Notes under the pieces: model-generated
Seen by the model: the letters and a program-made list of their open reading frames with translations, nothing else
Database searches by the model: none
What the model was told of the DNA's origin: nothing
Made by a program: the position numbers and the translations under genes
Part shown: positions 7,143-14,948 of the stretch, piece by piece
Numbering within the stretch: position 1 is the first letter of the stretch
Layout of the letters: every line of letters starts with the position of its first letter
From: Candidatus Gastranaerophilales bacterium
GTDB lineage: Bacteria; Cyanobacteriota; Vampirovibrionia; Gastranaerophilales; Gastranaerophilaceae
Direction: 5' to 3'
DNA length: 43,419 bases
NCBI GenBank assembly: GCA_910588555.1
Contig: CAJUPC010000018.1
Location: 1-43,419, forward strand

Positions 7143-8743
7143 ACTATTGCTCCATGTGAGGCATCTTGAACATTTTTAGCGTATTTTGCCAGATAGCCTG
7201 ATTTTACACGCGGTTCAAAAGGTTTTAAATTTTGTCTTCGTTTTTCAAGTTCTGTTTCTTCAACTATAAGTTCAATTAAGCGTTTTTCAATATCAATTTT
7301 GATTTTGTCGCCGTTTTCTATTAACGCGATAACTCCCCCGTTTGCGGCTTCAGGACAAATATGTCCGACGCATATTCCTCTTGTTGCACCCGAAAATCTT
7401 CCATCAGTTATAAGCGCGCATTTTTTTCCTAAGCCTTTGCCGACCAAAAGAGATGTCGGTGCAAGCATTTCGCGCATTCCCGGACCGCCTTTCGGGCCTT
7501 CATAGCGAATTACGATAACGTCGCCTTCTTTAATTTCGTCATTTTCAAGTGCAGACATTGCATCTTCTTCACTGTCAAATGTTTTTGCCGTTCCCTCAAA
7601 TTGGTAGCATTCAGGAGCAACGCCCGATGTCTTTATTACACAGCCGTCTTTTGCAATGTTGCCGTATAAAACAGCAAGCCCTGCCTGTGTATAAGTTGAT
7701 TTGTCATAATCGGGAATTATATCTTTGTTTCGGTATACATTTTCATTGATAAGATTTAATGACTGCATTAATGCTGGAATTCCGCCTGCGTTATGGAAAT
7801 CTGTCATCGTAAGTGTTGAGGACGGATTAATTTTTACAGTCTGGTGAATTTTTCCGCTTAGCTCTTCAAAATCACTCAATGTAATATCAATTCCGCCTGC
7901 GTTTGCAATTGCAAGAATATGTAAAAAAGTGTTTGTCGAACCGCCGAGTGCAAGGTCTGCAATAATTGCTTTTCTAAGACTTTCACGTGTTATAATATCT
8001 GACGGTTTAATATCGTTTTTAACCATTTCCAATATCTGCAAACCGCTTTCAAATGCTATACGTCGTTTTTGAGAAGATACGGCGGAAGCGGTTGAACAAT
8101 AAGGTAAACTCATTCCCATAACTTCTGTCAGGCAAGCCATTGTGTTTGCGGTATACATTCCCTGACAAGCGCCTGCAGACGGACACGAAGCTTCTTCGAG
8201 TGCTAAAAGTTCATCTTCTGAAATTTCACCTTTTCTGAATTTACCGACAGCTTCAAAAGAACCTGTAACCATTGTTAATTTATGATGATTTCCGCATTCT
8301 CCGTCAAGCATAGGGCCTGCTGTTACAATAATTGCGGGAATGTTCAAACGAAGTGCTCCGATTAACATTCCGGGAGTGATTTTGTCACAATTTGAAAGCA
8401 AGACTATCCCGTCAAGTTGATGAGCTGCGGCAACACTTTCTATACAATCAGCGATTAAATCTCTTGAGGGAAGTGAATAGCGCATTCCGCTGTGACCCAT
8501 TGCAATTCCGTCACATATTGCGGGAACTCCGAAAATAAACGATTGTCCGCCTGCGCTGTGGATACCTTTTTCGATTTGTCGTTCCAAATCGCGCATTCCT
8601 ATATGCCCGGGTACTAAATCAGAAAATGAACTTGCAATACCGATAAAAGGTGCTTTCATATTTTTACGGCTGACTCCTGTTGCCATTAAAAGCCCGCGGT
8701 GAGGAGTTCTTGCTATTCCTGATTTTATGTTATCACTTTTCAT
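7139..8743 (-). CDS. ilvD: Dihydroxy-acid dehydratase
   Basis: 534 residues, slightly shorter than the common 550-560. It dehydrates 2,3-dihydroxy acids in isoleucine, valine and pantothenate synthesis and carries an Fe-S cluster. Visible motifs: SNCDKITPGM with a cluster Cys, CPSAGACQGMYTANTM with a second Cys and the IlvD/Edd signature, and GRFSGATRGICVGHICPEA near the C-terminus with the substrate-binding Ser. The first ATG overlaps the end of the upstream nagA-like gene by 11 bases, so the two are co-transcribed and probably translationally coupled. No other branched-chain gene is in the window. Confidence 0.96.
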   Translation of the reverse strand: MKSDNIKSGIARTPHRGLLMATGVSRKNMKAPFIGIASSFSDLVPGHIGMRDLERQIEKGIHSAGGQSFIFGVPAICDGIAMGHSGMRYSLPSRDLIADCIESVAAAHQLDGIVLLSNCDKITPGMLIGALRLNIPAIIVTAGPMLDGECGNHHKLTMVTGSFEAVGKFRKGEISEDELLALEEASCPSAGACQGMYTANTMACLTEVMGMSLPYCSTASAVSSQKRRIAFESGLQILEMVKNDIKPSDIITRESLRKAIIADLALGGSTNTFLHILAIANAGGIDITLSDFEELSGKIHQTVKINPSSTLTMTDFHNAGGIPALMQSLNLINENVYRNKDIIPDYDKSTYTQAGLAVLYGNIAKDGCVIKTSGVAPECYQFEGTAKTFDSEEDAMSALENDEIKEGDVIVIRYEGPKGGPGMREMLAPTSLLVGKGLGKKCALITDGRFSGATRGICVGHICPEAANGGVIALIENGDKIKIDIEKRLIELIVEETELEKRRQNLKPFEPRVKSGYLAKYAKNVQDASHGAIV

Positions 8744-9641
8744 AATTAACCTCTAAAATATTCCATTCATCATCCCATTCTATGAAACCGTCAAAATCAA
8801 TATTATGGTATTTATACGGATTATTTATATATTCGGGATTAAATAAATTTTGTTTTGCAAGACGTTTTACTATATCAGGCAGTAAAGCTGTGCTTCCCGC
8901 AAGAGTTCCGTCTTTTGAAGTAGCTTTTGAGCCATTGTAATAAACTTTTTCATCTGCAAATGTAAATTCTTTAAGACAGCTTTTTGTACATGGCAGACAA
9001 TCGCTTATTAAAATAATTTTGTCTGCAGGTTTTGTTTTGAACACAAGTTTTAACGCATCATCGGAAACATGCACGCCGTCTGATATAATTTCAGTGTAAA
9101 TGTTGTCGTTAATGAGTGCAGAAAGTGCTGTAGAACTTCCTCTGTGGCTAATTCCTGTCATTGCATTAAAAAGATGAGTAACTCCGTTGCAGTCGTTTAA
9201 ATCACCTCCGACGCAATGCCCTGTCTGAACTTTTATGCCTTTTTGGTGCAAAAAGTCGATTAATCCTTCATCAAATTCAGGTGCAAGAGTAACTATTTTT
9301 ATAAAATTATCTTCAATTAATTTATAATTTTCAATAGTTGGTTTTAAAAAATGTTCGGGGTTATGAATTCCTTTTTTTTCGGGATTAAGAAAAATTCCTT
9401 CCAAATGTATTCCGAGAATACGTGCCATATCAGAAGTTTGTTTTTGAGAAGCTTCTTTTATTACAGAAATTGCACGTTTAGTATTTTCGACGCTGTCCGT
9501 AACGATTGTCGGAAAAATTCCGCCTATTCCGTATTTTAAAATTTCTTTTGAAAGAAATAAAACATCATCAACTGCTGCGGTATTAAAATCAATTCCAAAA
9601 GCTCCGTGAAAATGCTGTTCTATTAAAAGTTTAGTTTTCAT
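8733..9641 (-). CDS. N-acetylglucosamine-6-phosphate deacetylase-like amidohydrolase
   Basis: 302 residues from the ATG at 9641. NagA removes acetate from GlcNAc-6-phosphate in amino-sugar recycling. Metal and substrate motifs are present in order: HFHGAFGIDF at the N-terminus, GIHLEGIFLN, a GH pair in KVQTGHCVGG, THLFNAMTG, EIISDGVHVS, ILISDCLP with the catalytic Asp, and GTLAGS. It is about 80 residues shorter than usual, missing the N-terminal part of the beta-sandwich domain, and shortened at the C-terminus. The upstream TTG at 9659 is unlikely as a start. TATAAT lies six bases before the ATG with no ribosome site, suggesting a leaderless message. The gene overlaps ilvD, an unusual partner. 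Confidence 0.8.
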   Translation of the reverse strand: MKTKLLIEQHFHGAFGIDFNTAAVDDVLFLSKEILKYGIGGIFPTIVTDSVENTKRAISVIKEASQKQTSDMARILGIHLEGIFLNPEKKGIHNPEHFLKPTIENYKLIEDNFIKIVTLAPEFDEGLIDFLHQKGIKVQTGHCVGGDLNDCNGVTHLFNAMTGISHRGSSTALSALINDNIYTEIISDGVHVSDDALKLVFKTKPADKIILISDCLPCTKSCLKEFTFADEKVYYNGSKATSKDGTLAGSTALLPDIVKRLAKQNLFNPEYINNPYKYHNIDFDGFIEWDDEWNILEVNYEK

Positions 9642-9731
9642 AATTAAATTATACTTCAAATATTATTTTGCAAGCATTTATTTTGTTATACGTAATTTTA
9701 TTACAATTTCTTTACAAAAGTTAAAATTAAC

Positions 9732-9759
9732 TAAAGATTTAAATAAAAAGAGCCGTAGA
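9732..9759 (+). promoter_or_regulatory. Sigma-28-like promoter
   Basis: TAAAGATT (9732-9739), 12 bp, GCCGTAGA (9752-9759), resembling the flagellar-type sigma-28 consensus TAAAGTTT and GCCGATAA (normally 11 bp between these octamers). The only paralogue of the downstream gene has TAAAGTTT, 12 bp, ACCGTAGT in the equivalent place. GTAGACAT (9755-9762) and ATGTCTAC (9801-9808) also form an inverted repeat that spans the -10 region and leader. Confidence 0.45.
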
Positions 9760-9824
9760 CATGACTAAAGGCACTATTACAGCCTCAAACAAGTCAATCA
9801 ATGTCTACAGAAAGGGTAAAAACA

Positions 9825-11090
9825 ATGGGAATGGCAGCTTCTCAAGCAAGATTATTAAGCATAACGGCTCGATTGACCGATAACGAAAATACCGGTCAGG
9901 CTATTTCTTATTCAAAACAACGTCTTGCGGATCAGACTCAACAAATTACCAATGCATATAACGAGGCTCTTAATACTACAAAATTAACGGTATTAACAGG
10001 TTTTAACGGTGCTGACGCTAATTACACAGATATTTCATATAATTTGATGACAAATCTTCAAATGGCTGAAAGTTCAAAACAATATGTTGTTACCGATACA
10101 AAAGGAAGAGTTTTGGTAACTAATGATATTGCAAACGCTTATGATAAGTCACGAGGAAATTATAACGCATTTTTGGCAGCATTAGGCCAAAAATCAGACT
10201 CACTTGCTCCGGGGTATGCATATTCTCAAGCAGATATTACTGTTCAGGTAAATAGCGATGACATGCAGGCAAAAGCTAAGGTACAGGAGCAAATACATGA
10301 AGCTTGGGATAAATATTTTGAAGCAGTAGGCATAAATGTTGGTGATGAAGAACATGAAACCAGTACACCGACTATTTCATGGACTGAAACAATCAACCCT
10401 GTTACAGGCGGGTATACAATAGGCGAAGGCTATGTAAGTTTTGATGGCGTTCCTATAAATTATGAAGGAACATCCAAAGAAGCACGCGACTTATATGATT
10501 ATGCAATGGCAATAACAGAGGCATATTTAAGAGTCGGCACAGGCAATAACGGTGTTCCTTACAGAACTCCCTATGATATGAATTCTTTCAAATCAGCGGC
10601 AGAACTCGATAATACAAGTGCTTTGAAATATTACAGAAATATTTTTGATAAAATGCAATCTTGTGGATACTTTACATATACAAATGAACCGGGTAAAGCT
10701 GCAAATGACGACCATTATATCTATGCAAGTGAAGGAACAGGCACGGCCGGAAATGTTCAAAAATCACCGCTTAAAGATAATCAGACATTTGAAGCTGCAT
10801 TGAGAGACGGCACATTAAGGCTTGAATATTACTCAACCAAAGAAAGAGGTTTCAAAGCTACTACAATTTCCGAGGATAATTGTATTCAGGAAGTTAAAGA
10901 CGAAAGAGCAATTGCAAGAGCTGAATCAAAATATACTCAAGATATGGCTGACCTTGAAAATAAAGATAACAAGCTTGACCTTGAACTGAAAAAACTTGAT
11001 ACAGAACACAATGCTTTACAAACTGAATATGAATCCGTAAAAAGTGTTGTAGACAAAAACGTCGAAGCTTCATTTAAGATATTTTCATAA
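9825..11090 (+). CDS. Flagellin-shaped protein of unknown function, paralogue A
   Basis: 421 residues from the ATG at 9825, chosen because AGAAAGGG lies seven bases upstream and because the paralogue at 35880 starts the same way (MG-x-AA-x-QARLLSITAR). No signal peptide or membrane segment. Residues 1-65 are helical with few aromatics and the last 75 residues are a heptad-rich coiled coil (KLDLELKKLDTEHNALQTEY). The middle, about 100-340, is a variable Tyr/Gly/Asn/Thr-rich region. Conserved helical ends around a variable centre resemble flagellin or hook-type axial proteins, but no flagellin signature is recognised. A sigma-28-like promoter lies upstream. A cell-surface or filament role is inference. 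Confidence 0.8.
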   Translation: MGMAASQARLLSITARLTDNENTGQAISYSKQRLADQTQQITNAYNEALNTTKLTVLTGFNGADANYTDISYNLMTNLQMAESSKQYVVTDTKGRVLVTNDIANAYDKSRGNYNAFLAALGQKSDSLAPGYAYSQADITVQVNSDDMQAKAKVQEQIHEAWDKYFEAVGINVGDEEHETSTPTISWTETINPVTGGYTIGEGYVSFDGVPINYEGTSKEARDLYDYAMAITEAYLRVGTGNNGVPYRTPYDMNSFKSAAELDNTSALKYYRNIFDKMQSCGYFTYTNEPGKAANDDHYIYASEGTGTAGNVQKSPLKDNQTFEAALRDGTLRLEYYSTKERGFKATTISEDNCIQEVKDERAIARAESKYTQDMADLENKDNKLDLELKKLDTEHNALQTEYESVKSVVDKNVEASFKIFS

Positions 11091-11158
11091 AATTTAATAA
11101 AAAACAGAATATTCTTCTTGGTTTATGATATTATAAAAACAGAAAAGGAGAATATATT

Positions 11159-11392
11159 ATGCAAGTTACCCCGATTGCGCCGAGTTTTAGCGGCAAAAAT
11201 ATCTATGTACCTAAAAATGCAAAACCAAACAAGGACAGAACATATTTGTATAATGAGGTTATCGAGATTGTAAATAAACATCACACGCCTGCTGTAGTGA
11301 AGAATAACGGTATTGAAATAACTGCTACAAACGCAGTTATGGAAAAACTAAAAGAACTCGGTATAAAGTTTGTAGAAAACTTAAAATCATAG
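11159..11392 (+). CDS. Small conserved-looking protein, unknown
   Basis: 77 residues, soluble. It opens MQVTPIAPSFSGKNIYVPK and continues with two predicted alpha/beta stretches (YLYNEVIEIVNKHHTPAVV and IEITATNAVMEKLKELGIKFVE). A strong AAGGAG lies about nine bases before the ATG, and a stable terminator follows, so it is a monocistronic real gene. The mix looks like a small alpha/beta fold; I do not recognise the family. It lies between the flagellin-shaped gene and the phase-variable prepilin, but nothing ties it to either. Confidence 0.7.
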   Translation: MQVTPIAPSFSGKNIYVPKNAKPNKDRTYLYNEVIEIVNKHHTPAVVKNNGIEITATNAVMEKLKELGIKFVENLKS

Positions 11393-11395
11393 AAT

Positions 11396-11429
11396 AAAAA
11401 AAGTCGAGGTATATACCTCGACTTTTTTT
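11396..11429. terminator. Bidirectional terminator, perfect 34-bp palindrome
   Basis: Seven A, GTCGAGGTAT, ATACCTCGAC, seven T: a perfect palindrome that ends transcription from both convergent genes. It starts only 18 bases after the prepilin-lectin stop codon, so it is also a cruciform-capable hairpin directly beyond the putative variable region. Confidence 0.9.
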
Positions 11430-11447
11430 ATGACTAAATTAGAATGA

Positions 11448-12610
11448 TTAATCCACTACACACAGCCCCAAAGTTCTAGAGTTCCGGCGGACGTCGTTGC
11501 CGTAGGTGCACGTGTACGTGGTGTAGAAGTCCCTACCGGGGCTGTTGCGGCCATTAGTGCCAGTCTCCTCACCCGACCAAATAAAGAAGTACGGTTCAGG
11601 AAACCCATATTGACTTGCTTTACCGTTGTAGGTGAGGTTGTCTACATAGCTTGTTAATCCTATTGTTGGATTGCCTTCGTATAATAGACTTGCTATTTTA
11701 GCAAGGTCTGCCAAGGTTGGCATGTTAGATACTCCGTTACACTGTTTTACTGCGCCTGCCCAATAGTCATTTGCAAAATAACAATATTTTATCCCTAATG
11801 ATTTAGCGTATGAGCCAGCTTCTGTTGTTCTATCAGGATATGTCGCATTCTCTCCTGCACATTCTGCATAGCTCATTGGAGTAAGTATAAACGCTGCACC
11901 AAAACACTTGCCATCGATTTCTATTGAACAAGCGCTTCCTAAACCATTAGCGTTAAATGCTACAACATCCTTTCTAAATGTATTCGGTCTGCTGTGACCA
12001 TTTATTTCAAATACCGCTGCCACACATCCTGCAGTAGCATTAGTTTCAGGTTTGCCGTTACTAGTAGACCACCCATACGTTTTCATCGGGTCTAACGCTT
12101 GACATTTCTTGTTGTAACTTAAAATCATCGGTGTACCGTCAGCCGTAATAATTCCTACATTATTACTTGAATAATCGCTATGTTCATTCTTTTCCATTTT
12201 AAGATTTTTACCGGTTTTGGTATCAGCAATATTCCATTCTGTTCCATCTTCGAGTTTAACGGTATCAGTAGGCCAGCAGGCTCTTAAATGATTAGCGTCA
12301 CAACGCTTAGCAATCTTGAAATACTTTTGTAATTCGTCAACGAATGCGTCCGTACTTGGATAAGGTCCGATAAGCCCTAACGATTTCATGTGGTCCGTAG
12401 CTTTAGTAAACTTGTACTTTGTACTTCTGATTTTTTCCGCGTTAACCCTGTCGTTAATATTGGTCATTAAACTAGGCAACACAATAACCGCAACCACACC
12501 AATGATTGCTAAAGTGATTAAAAGCTCCGCTAAAGTAAATGCCCTAAAAAAGTTTAAACCGATATTGTCGGGGGGGGGGCAATCACAGCACTATGCTTAA
12601 ATCTTGACAT
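11448..12610 (-). CDS. Phase-variable prepilin with C-terminal lectin-like domain (frame OFF here)
   Basis: The ATG at 12610 has a consensus promoter and a CGGAGG ribosome site, and opens MSRFKHSAVIAPPP across a run of ten C. With ten C the frame stops at 12554 after 18 residues. With eleven C the frame continues as DNIGLNFFRA-FTLAELLITLAII, a prepilin cleavage site and helix, giving 387 residues. No in-frame start exists upstream of the tract; the only alternative is a GTG at 12497 inside the helix. The C-terminal domain (DYWAGAVKQCNGVSNMPTLA, then ASLLYEG, then FIWSGEE, ending GLCVVD) has the layout of C-type-lectin/FGE-like domains. It is either an OFF phase variant or a sequence error in the homopolymer. 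Confidence 0.85.
11451..11590 (-). other. Candidate hypervariable region at the 3' end of the prepilin-lectin gene
   Basis: The last ~45 codons run from FIWSGEE to the final VVD. Roughly 20 of about 36 codons in the central part end in C (GGC, CGC, AAC, AGC, CCC, GAC, TTC, TAC, ACC, TGC, GTC), whereas this AT-rich genome otherwise prefers codons ending in A or T. Runs of NNC codons in the terminal part of a lectin fold, before a fixed end like (R/L)CV-x-D, are what adenine mutagenesis of AAC codons produces in diversity-generating retroelement targets. No template copy or reverse transcriptase is seen in the window. Confidence 0.5.
12570..12579. repeat. Homopolymer tract of 10 G (poly-C in the prepilin leader)
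   Basis: Ten consecutive G on the plus strand, read as C in codons 11-14 of the prepilin. It is long enough for slipped-strand mispairing. The right flank CAATC-x-CA is shared with the tract at 43398-43411. Confidence 0.95.
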
Positions 12611-12638
12611 ATAAATACCTCCGTCTTTCTATTTTTCT

Positions 12639-12667
12639 ATTATAACCCATGTTTTGAAATAATTCAA
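12639..12667 (-). promoter_or_regulatory. Sigma-70-type promoter of the phase-variable prepilin
   Basis: TTGAAT (12667-12662), 17-bp spacer, TATAAT (12644-12639) on the minus strand, about 28 bases before the ATG at 12610. Confidence 0.8.
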
Positions 12668-12676
12668 GTGTATGAA

Positions 12677-12705
12677 AAAAAGACTCTCTATAAGAGAGTC
12701 TTTTT
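12677..12705 (-). terminator. Terminator of fusA
   Basis: Arms AAAAAGACTCTCT and AGAGAGTCTTTTT with a three-base loop, 24 bases after the fusA stop. T-runs on both strands; the minus-strand use is the relevant one. Confidence 0.85.
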
Positions 12706-12728
12706 AGATTTAGTCTTGGTCGCTTGCG

Positions 12729-14816
12729 TTACGCTTTAGCTCCAGATTTTTCAATGATTTCTTTTTCTACGTTAGCAGGAACCTGTTCGTAGTGGTCGAA
12801 TTCCATTGAGAATGTGCCGCGGCCTTGAGTGTTACTTCTCAAGTCTGTTGCATAACCGAACATATTTGCAAGAGGAACCATAGCTCTTACGATTACGTTT
12901 CCTGTATTGCCTTGAGGTTCTTGACCTTCAATACGTCCACGTCTTCTTGAAATATCACCGATAATTGTACCTGTGAATTCATCAGGAATTTCGATTTCAA
13001 CTTTCATCATAGGTTCAAGAATGCAAGGTTGAGCTTTGCGGCAGCCTTCTTTGATTGCCATAGAACCTGCGATTTTGAACGCCATTTCAGAAGAGTCAAC
13101 TTCGTGGTAAGAACCATCGTAAAGTTCAACTTTAACGTCAATCATCGGGAAGCCTGCTAAGATACCGCCTTCAAGAGCTTCTTCCATACCTTTTCTTGCA
13201 GGTTCGATGTATTCACGAGGAACAGCACCACCAACGATTTTGTTTTCGAATACAAAACCTTCGTTTTCGCCTGCAGGTGCAATTCTAACTTTAACGTGAC
13301 CATATTGACCTTTACCACCTGATTGACGGATGAATTTAGAGTCTTGGTCAGCGTTTCCGCGAATTGTTTCACGGTAAGCAACCTGAGGTTTACCGATGTT
13401 AGCTTCAACTTTGAATTCTCTTAACATACGGTCAACGATGATATCAAGGTGAAGTTCGCCCATACCTGAAATGATTGTTTGACCTGTTTCTGTGTCAGAT
13501 TTAACACGGAATGAAGGATCTTCTTCAGCCAATTTTTGAAGAGCGATACCCATTTTATCCTGGTCAGCTTTTGTTTTAGGTTCAATAGCAACAGAGATAA
13601 CCGGTTCGGGGAAGCTCATTCTTTCTAAGATGATAGGAGCTTTTTCGTCACACAATGTATCACCTGTTGTTGTATCTTTCAAACCAACTGCTGCACAGAT
13701 GTCGCCAGCGTAAACTTCTTGTTCTTCTTGTCTTTGGTCAGCGTACATACGAACCAAACGTGCGATACGTTCTTTTTTGCCGTTAGTAGCGTTAAGAACA
13801 TAAGAACCTGATGTGATTACGCCTGAGTAAACTCTTAAGAATGTTAAACGACCTACATAAGGGTCAGTCATAACTTTGAAAGCAAGAGCTGCGAACGGTT
13901 CAGAGTCTGAAGAGTGTCTTTCAGTTTTTGTTCCGTCTTCAAGTTCGCCTTCGATAGCTTTTACGTCAACAGGTGAAGGCATGTAGTAAACAACATTGTT
14001 TAACAGCAATTGAACACCTTTGTTTTTGAATGCTGTACCGCAGCAAACAGGAACGATTTTATTTTCGCAAACAGCTTTTCTCAAACCTGCTCTTAATTCT
14101 TCAACTGTAATAGATTCAGGATCTTCAAAGAATTTTTCCATTAAAGCGTCATCTTCTGATGCGATAGCTTCAACCATTGCGTCTCTGTATTCTTTAGCTT
14201 TTTCAGCCAATTCAGCAGGGATTTCTTCTTCTCTAATATCAGTACCCAAATCGTTTGTATAAATTTCAGCTTTCATTGTCATCAAGTCAACCAAACCTGT
14301 AAATTTATCTTCTGCACCGATAGGCAATTGGATAGGAACAGCGTTTGCACCAAGTCTGTTTTGGATTTGGTCTACAACTCTGTAGAAATCAGCACCTGTT
14401 CTGTCCATTTTGTTTACGAATACCATACGAGGAACTTCGTATCTGTTAGCCTGTCTCCAAACAGTTTCTGATTGAGATTGAACACCGCCAACCGCACAGA
14501 ATACCGCAACAACACCGTCTAATACACGGAGTGAGCGTTCAACTTCGATTGTAAAGTCAACGTGGCCCGGGGTATCGATGATGTTAATTTGGTGTCCGTT
14601 CCATTCAGCTGTTACAGCTGCTGATTGGATTGTAATACCGCGTTCTTTTTCTTGTTCCATAAAGTCAGTTACAGCAGCACCGTCGTGAGTTTCACCGATT
14701 TTGTGGGTTTTACCTGTGTAAAACAAAATACGTTCAGTAGTAGTGGTTTTACCTGCGTCGATGTGAGCGGCAATACCAATGTTTCTGATTTTTTCTAATG
14801 GAGTTTTTCTTGCCAT
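12729..14816 (-). CDS. fusA: Translation elongation factor G
   Basis: 695 residues, full length. This GTPase drives translocation on the ribosome and helps ribosome recycling. G-domain motifs are intact: AHIDAGKTTTTERI (P-loop) near residue 17, ERGITIQSAA (switch I), IIDTPGHVDFT (switch II) and NKMDRTGAD. Domain IV carries the GGKGQYGHVK segment and domain V the typical GRGTFSMEFDHYE. AAGGA lies about eight bases before the ATG. It stands alone here, not in the rpsL-rpsG-tuf cluster, and is divergent from uppS. The short antisense and alternate-frame ORFs inside it are shadows. Confidence 0.98.
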   Translation of the reverse strand: MARKTPLEKIRNIGIAAHIDAGKTTTTERILFYTGKTHKIGETHDGAAVTDFMEQEKERGITIQSAAVTAEWNGHQINIIDTPGHVDFTIEVERSLRVLDGVVAVFCAVGGVQSQSETVWRQANRYEVPRMVFVNKMDRTGADFYRVVDQIQNRLGANAVPIQLPIGAEDKFTGLVDLMTMKAEIYTNDLGTDIREEEIPAELAEKAKEYRDAMVEAIASEDDALMEKFFEDPESITVEELRAGLRKAVCENKIVPVCCGTAFKNKGVQLLLNNVVYYMPSPVDVKAIEGELEDGTKTERHSSDSEPFAALAFKVMTDPYVGRLTFLRVYSGVITSGSYVLNATNGKKERIARLVRMYADQRQEEQEVYAGDICAAVGLKDTTTGDTLCDEKAPIILERMSFPEPVISVAIEPKTKADQDKMGIALQKLAEEDPSFRVKSDTETGQTIISGMGELHLDIIVDRMLREFKVEANIGKPQVAYRETIRGNADQDSKFIRQSGGKGQYGHVKVRIAPAGENEGFVFENKIVGGAVPREYIEPARKGMEEALEGGILAGFPMIDVKVELYDGSYHEVDSSEMAFKIAGSMAIKEGCRKAQPCILEPMMKVEIEIPDEFTGTIIGDISRRRGRIEGQEPQGNTGNVIVRAMVPLANMFGYATDLRSNTQGRGTFSMEFDHYEQVPANVEKEIIEKSGAKA

Positions 14817-14912
14817 TTTTTGTTTTCCTTTTTTATATTGTGTACTTCGCTATTATATTTTTAGCTTCCATTAAAATTATCACACAAACATATATTTTTA
14901 CAAACGAATTGA

Positions 14913-14941
14913 TTGTAATTTTAAATATTTTGCAATATAAT
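14913..14941 (+). promoter_or_regulatory. Promoter placing uppS on a near-leaderless mRNA
   Basis: TTGTAA (14913-14918), 17 bp, TATAAT (14936-14941), then only seven bases to the uppS ATG at 14949. Initiation at the usual distance would start the transcript at or next to the A of the ATG. No Shine-Dalgarno is present. Confidence 0.65.
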
Positions 14942-14948
14942 AAGTGTT

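Noticed and set aside
12388..12600. Plus-strand ORF reading the poly-G tract as glycines
   Set aside because: It is antisense to the prepilin helix and has no promoter or ribosome site; the minus strand has both.
11448..12610. Calling the prepilin-lectin simply a pseudogene
   Set aside because: The only defect is the length of a homopolymer next to intact promoter, ribosome site, leader and a complete downstream frame, which fits phase variation or a sequencing slip better than decay.
13157..13408. 83-codon minus-strand ORF inside fusA
   Set aside because: Alternate-frame shadow of a strongly conserved gene.
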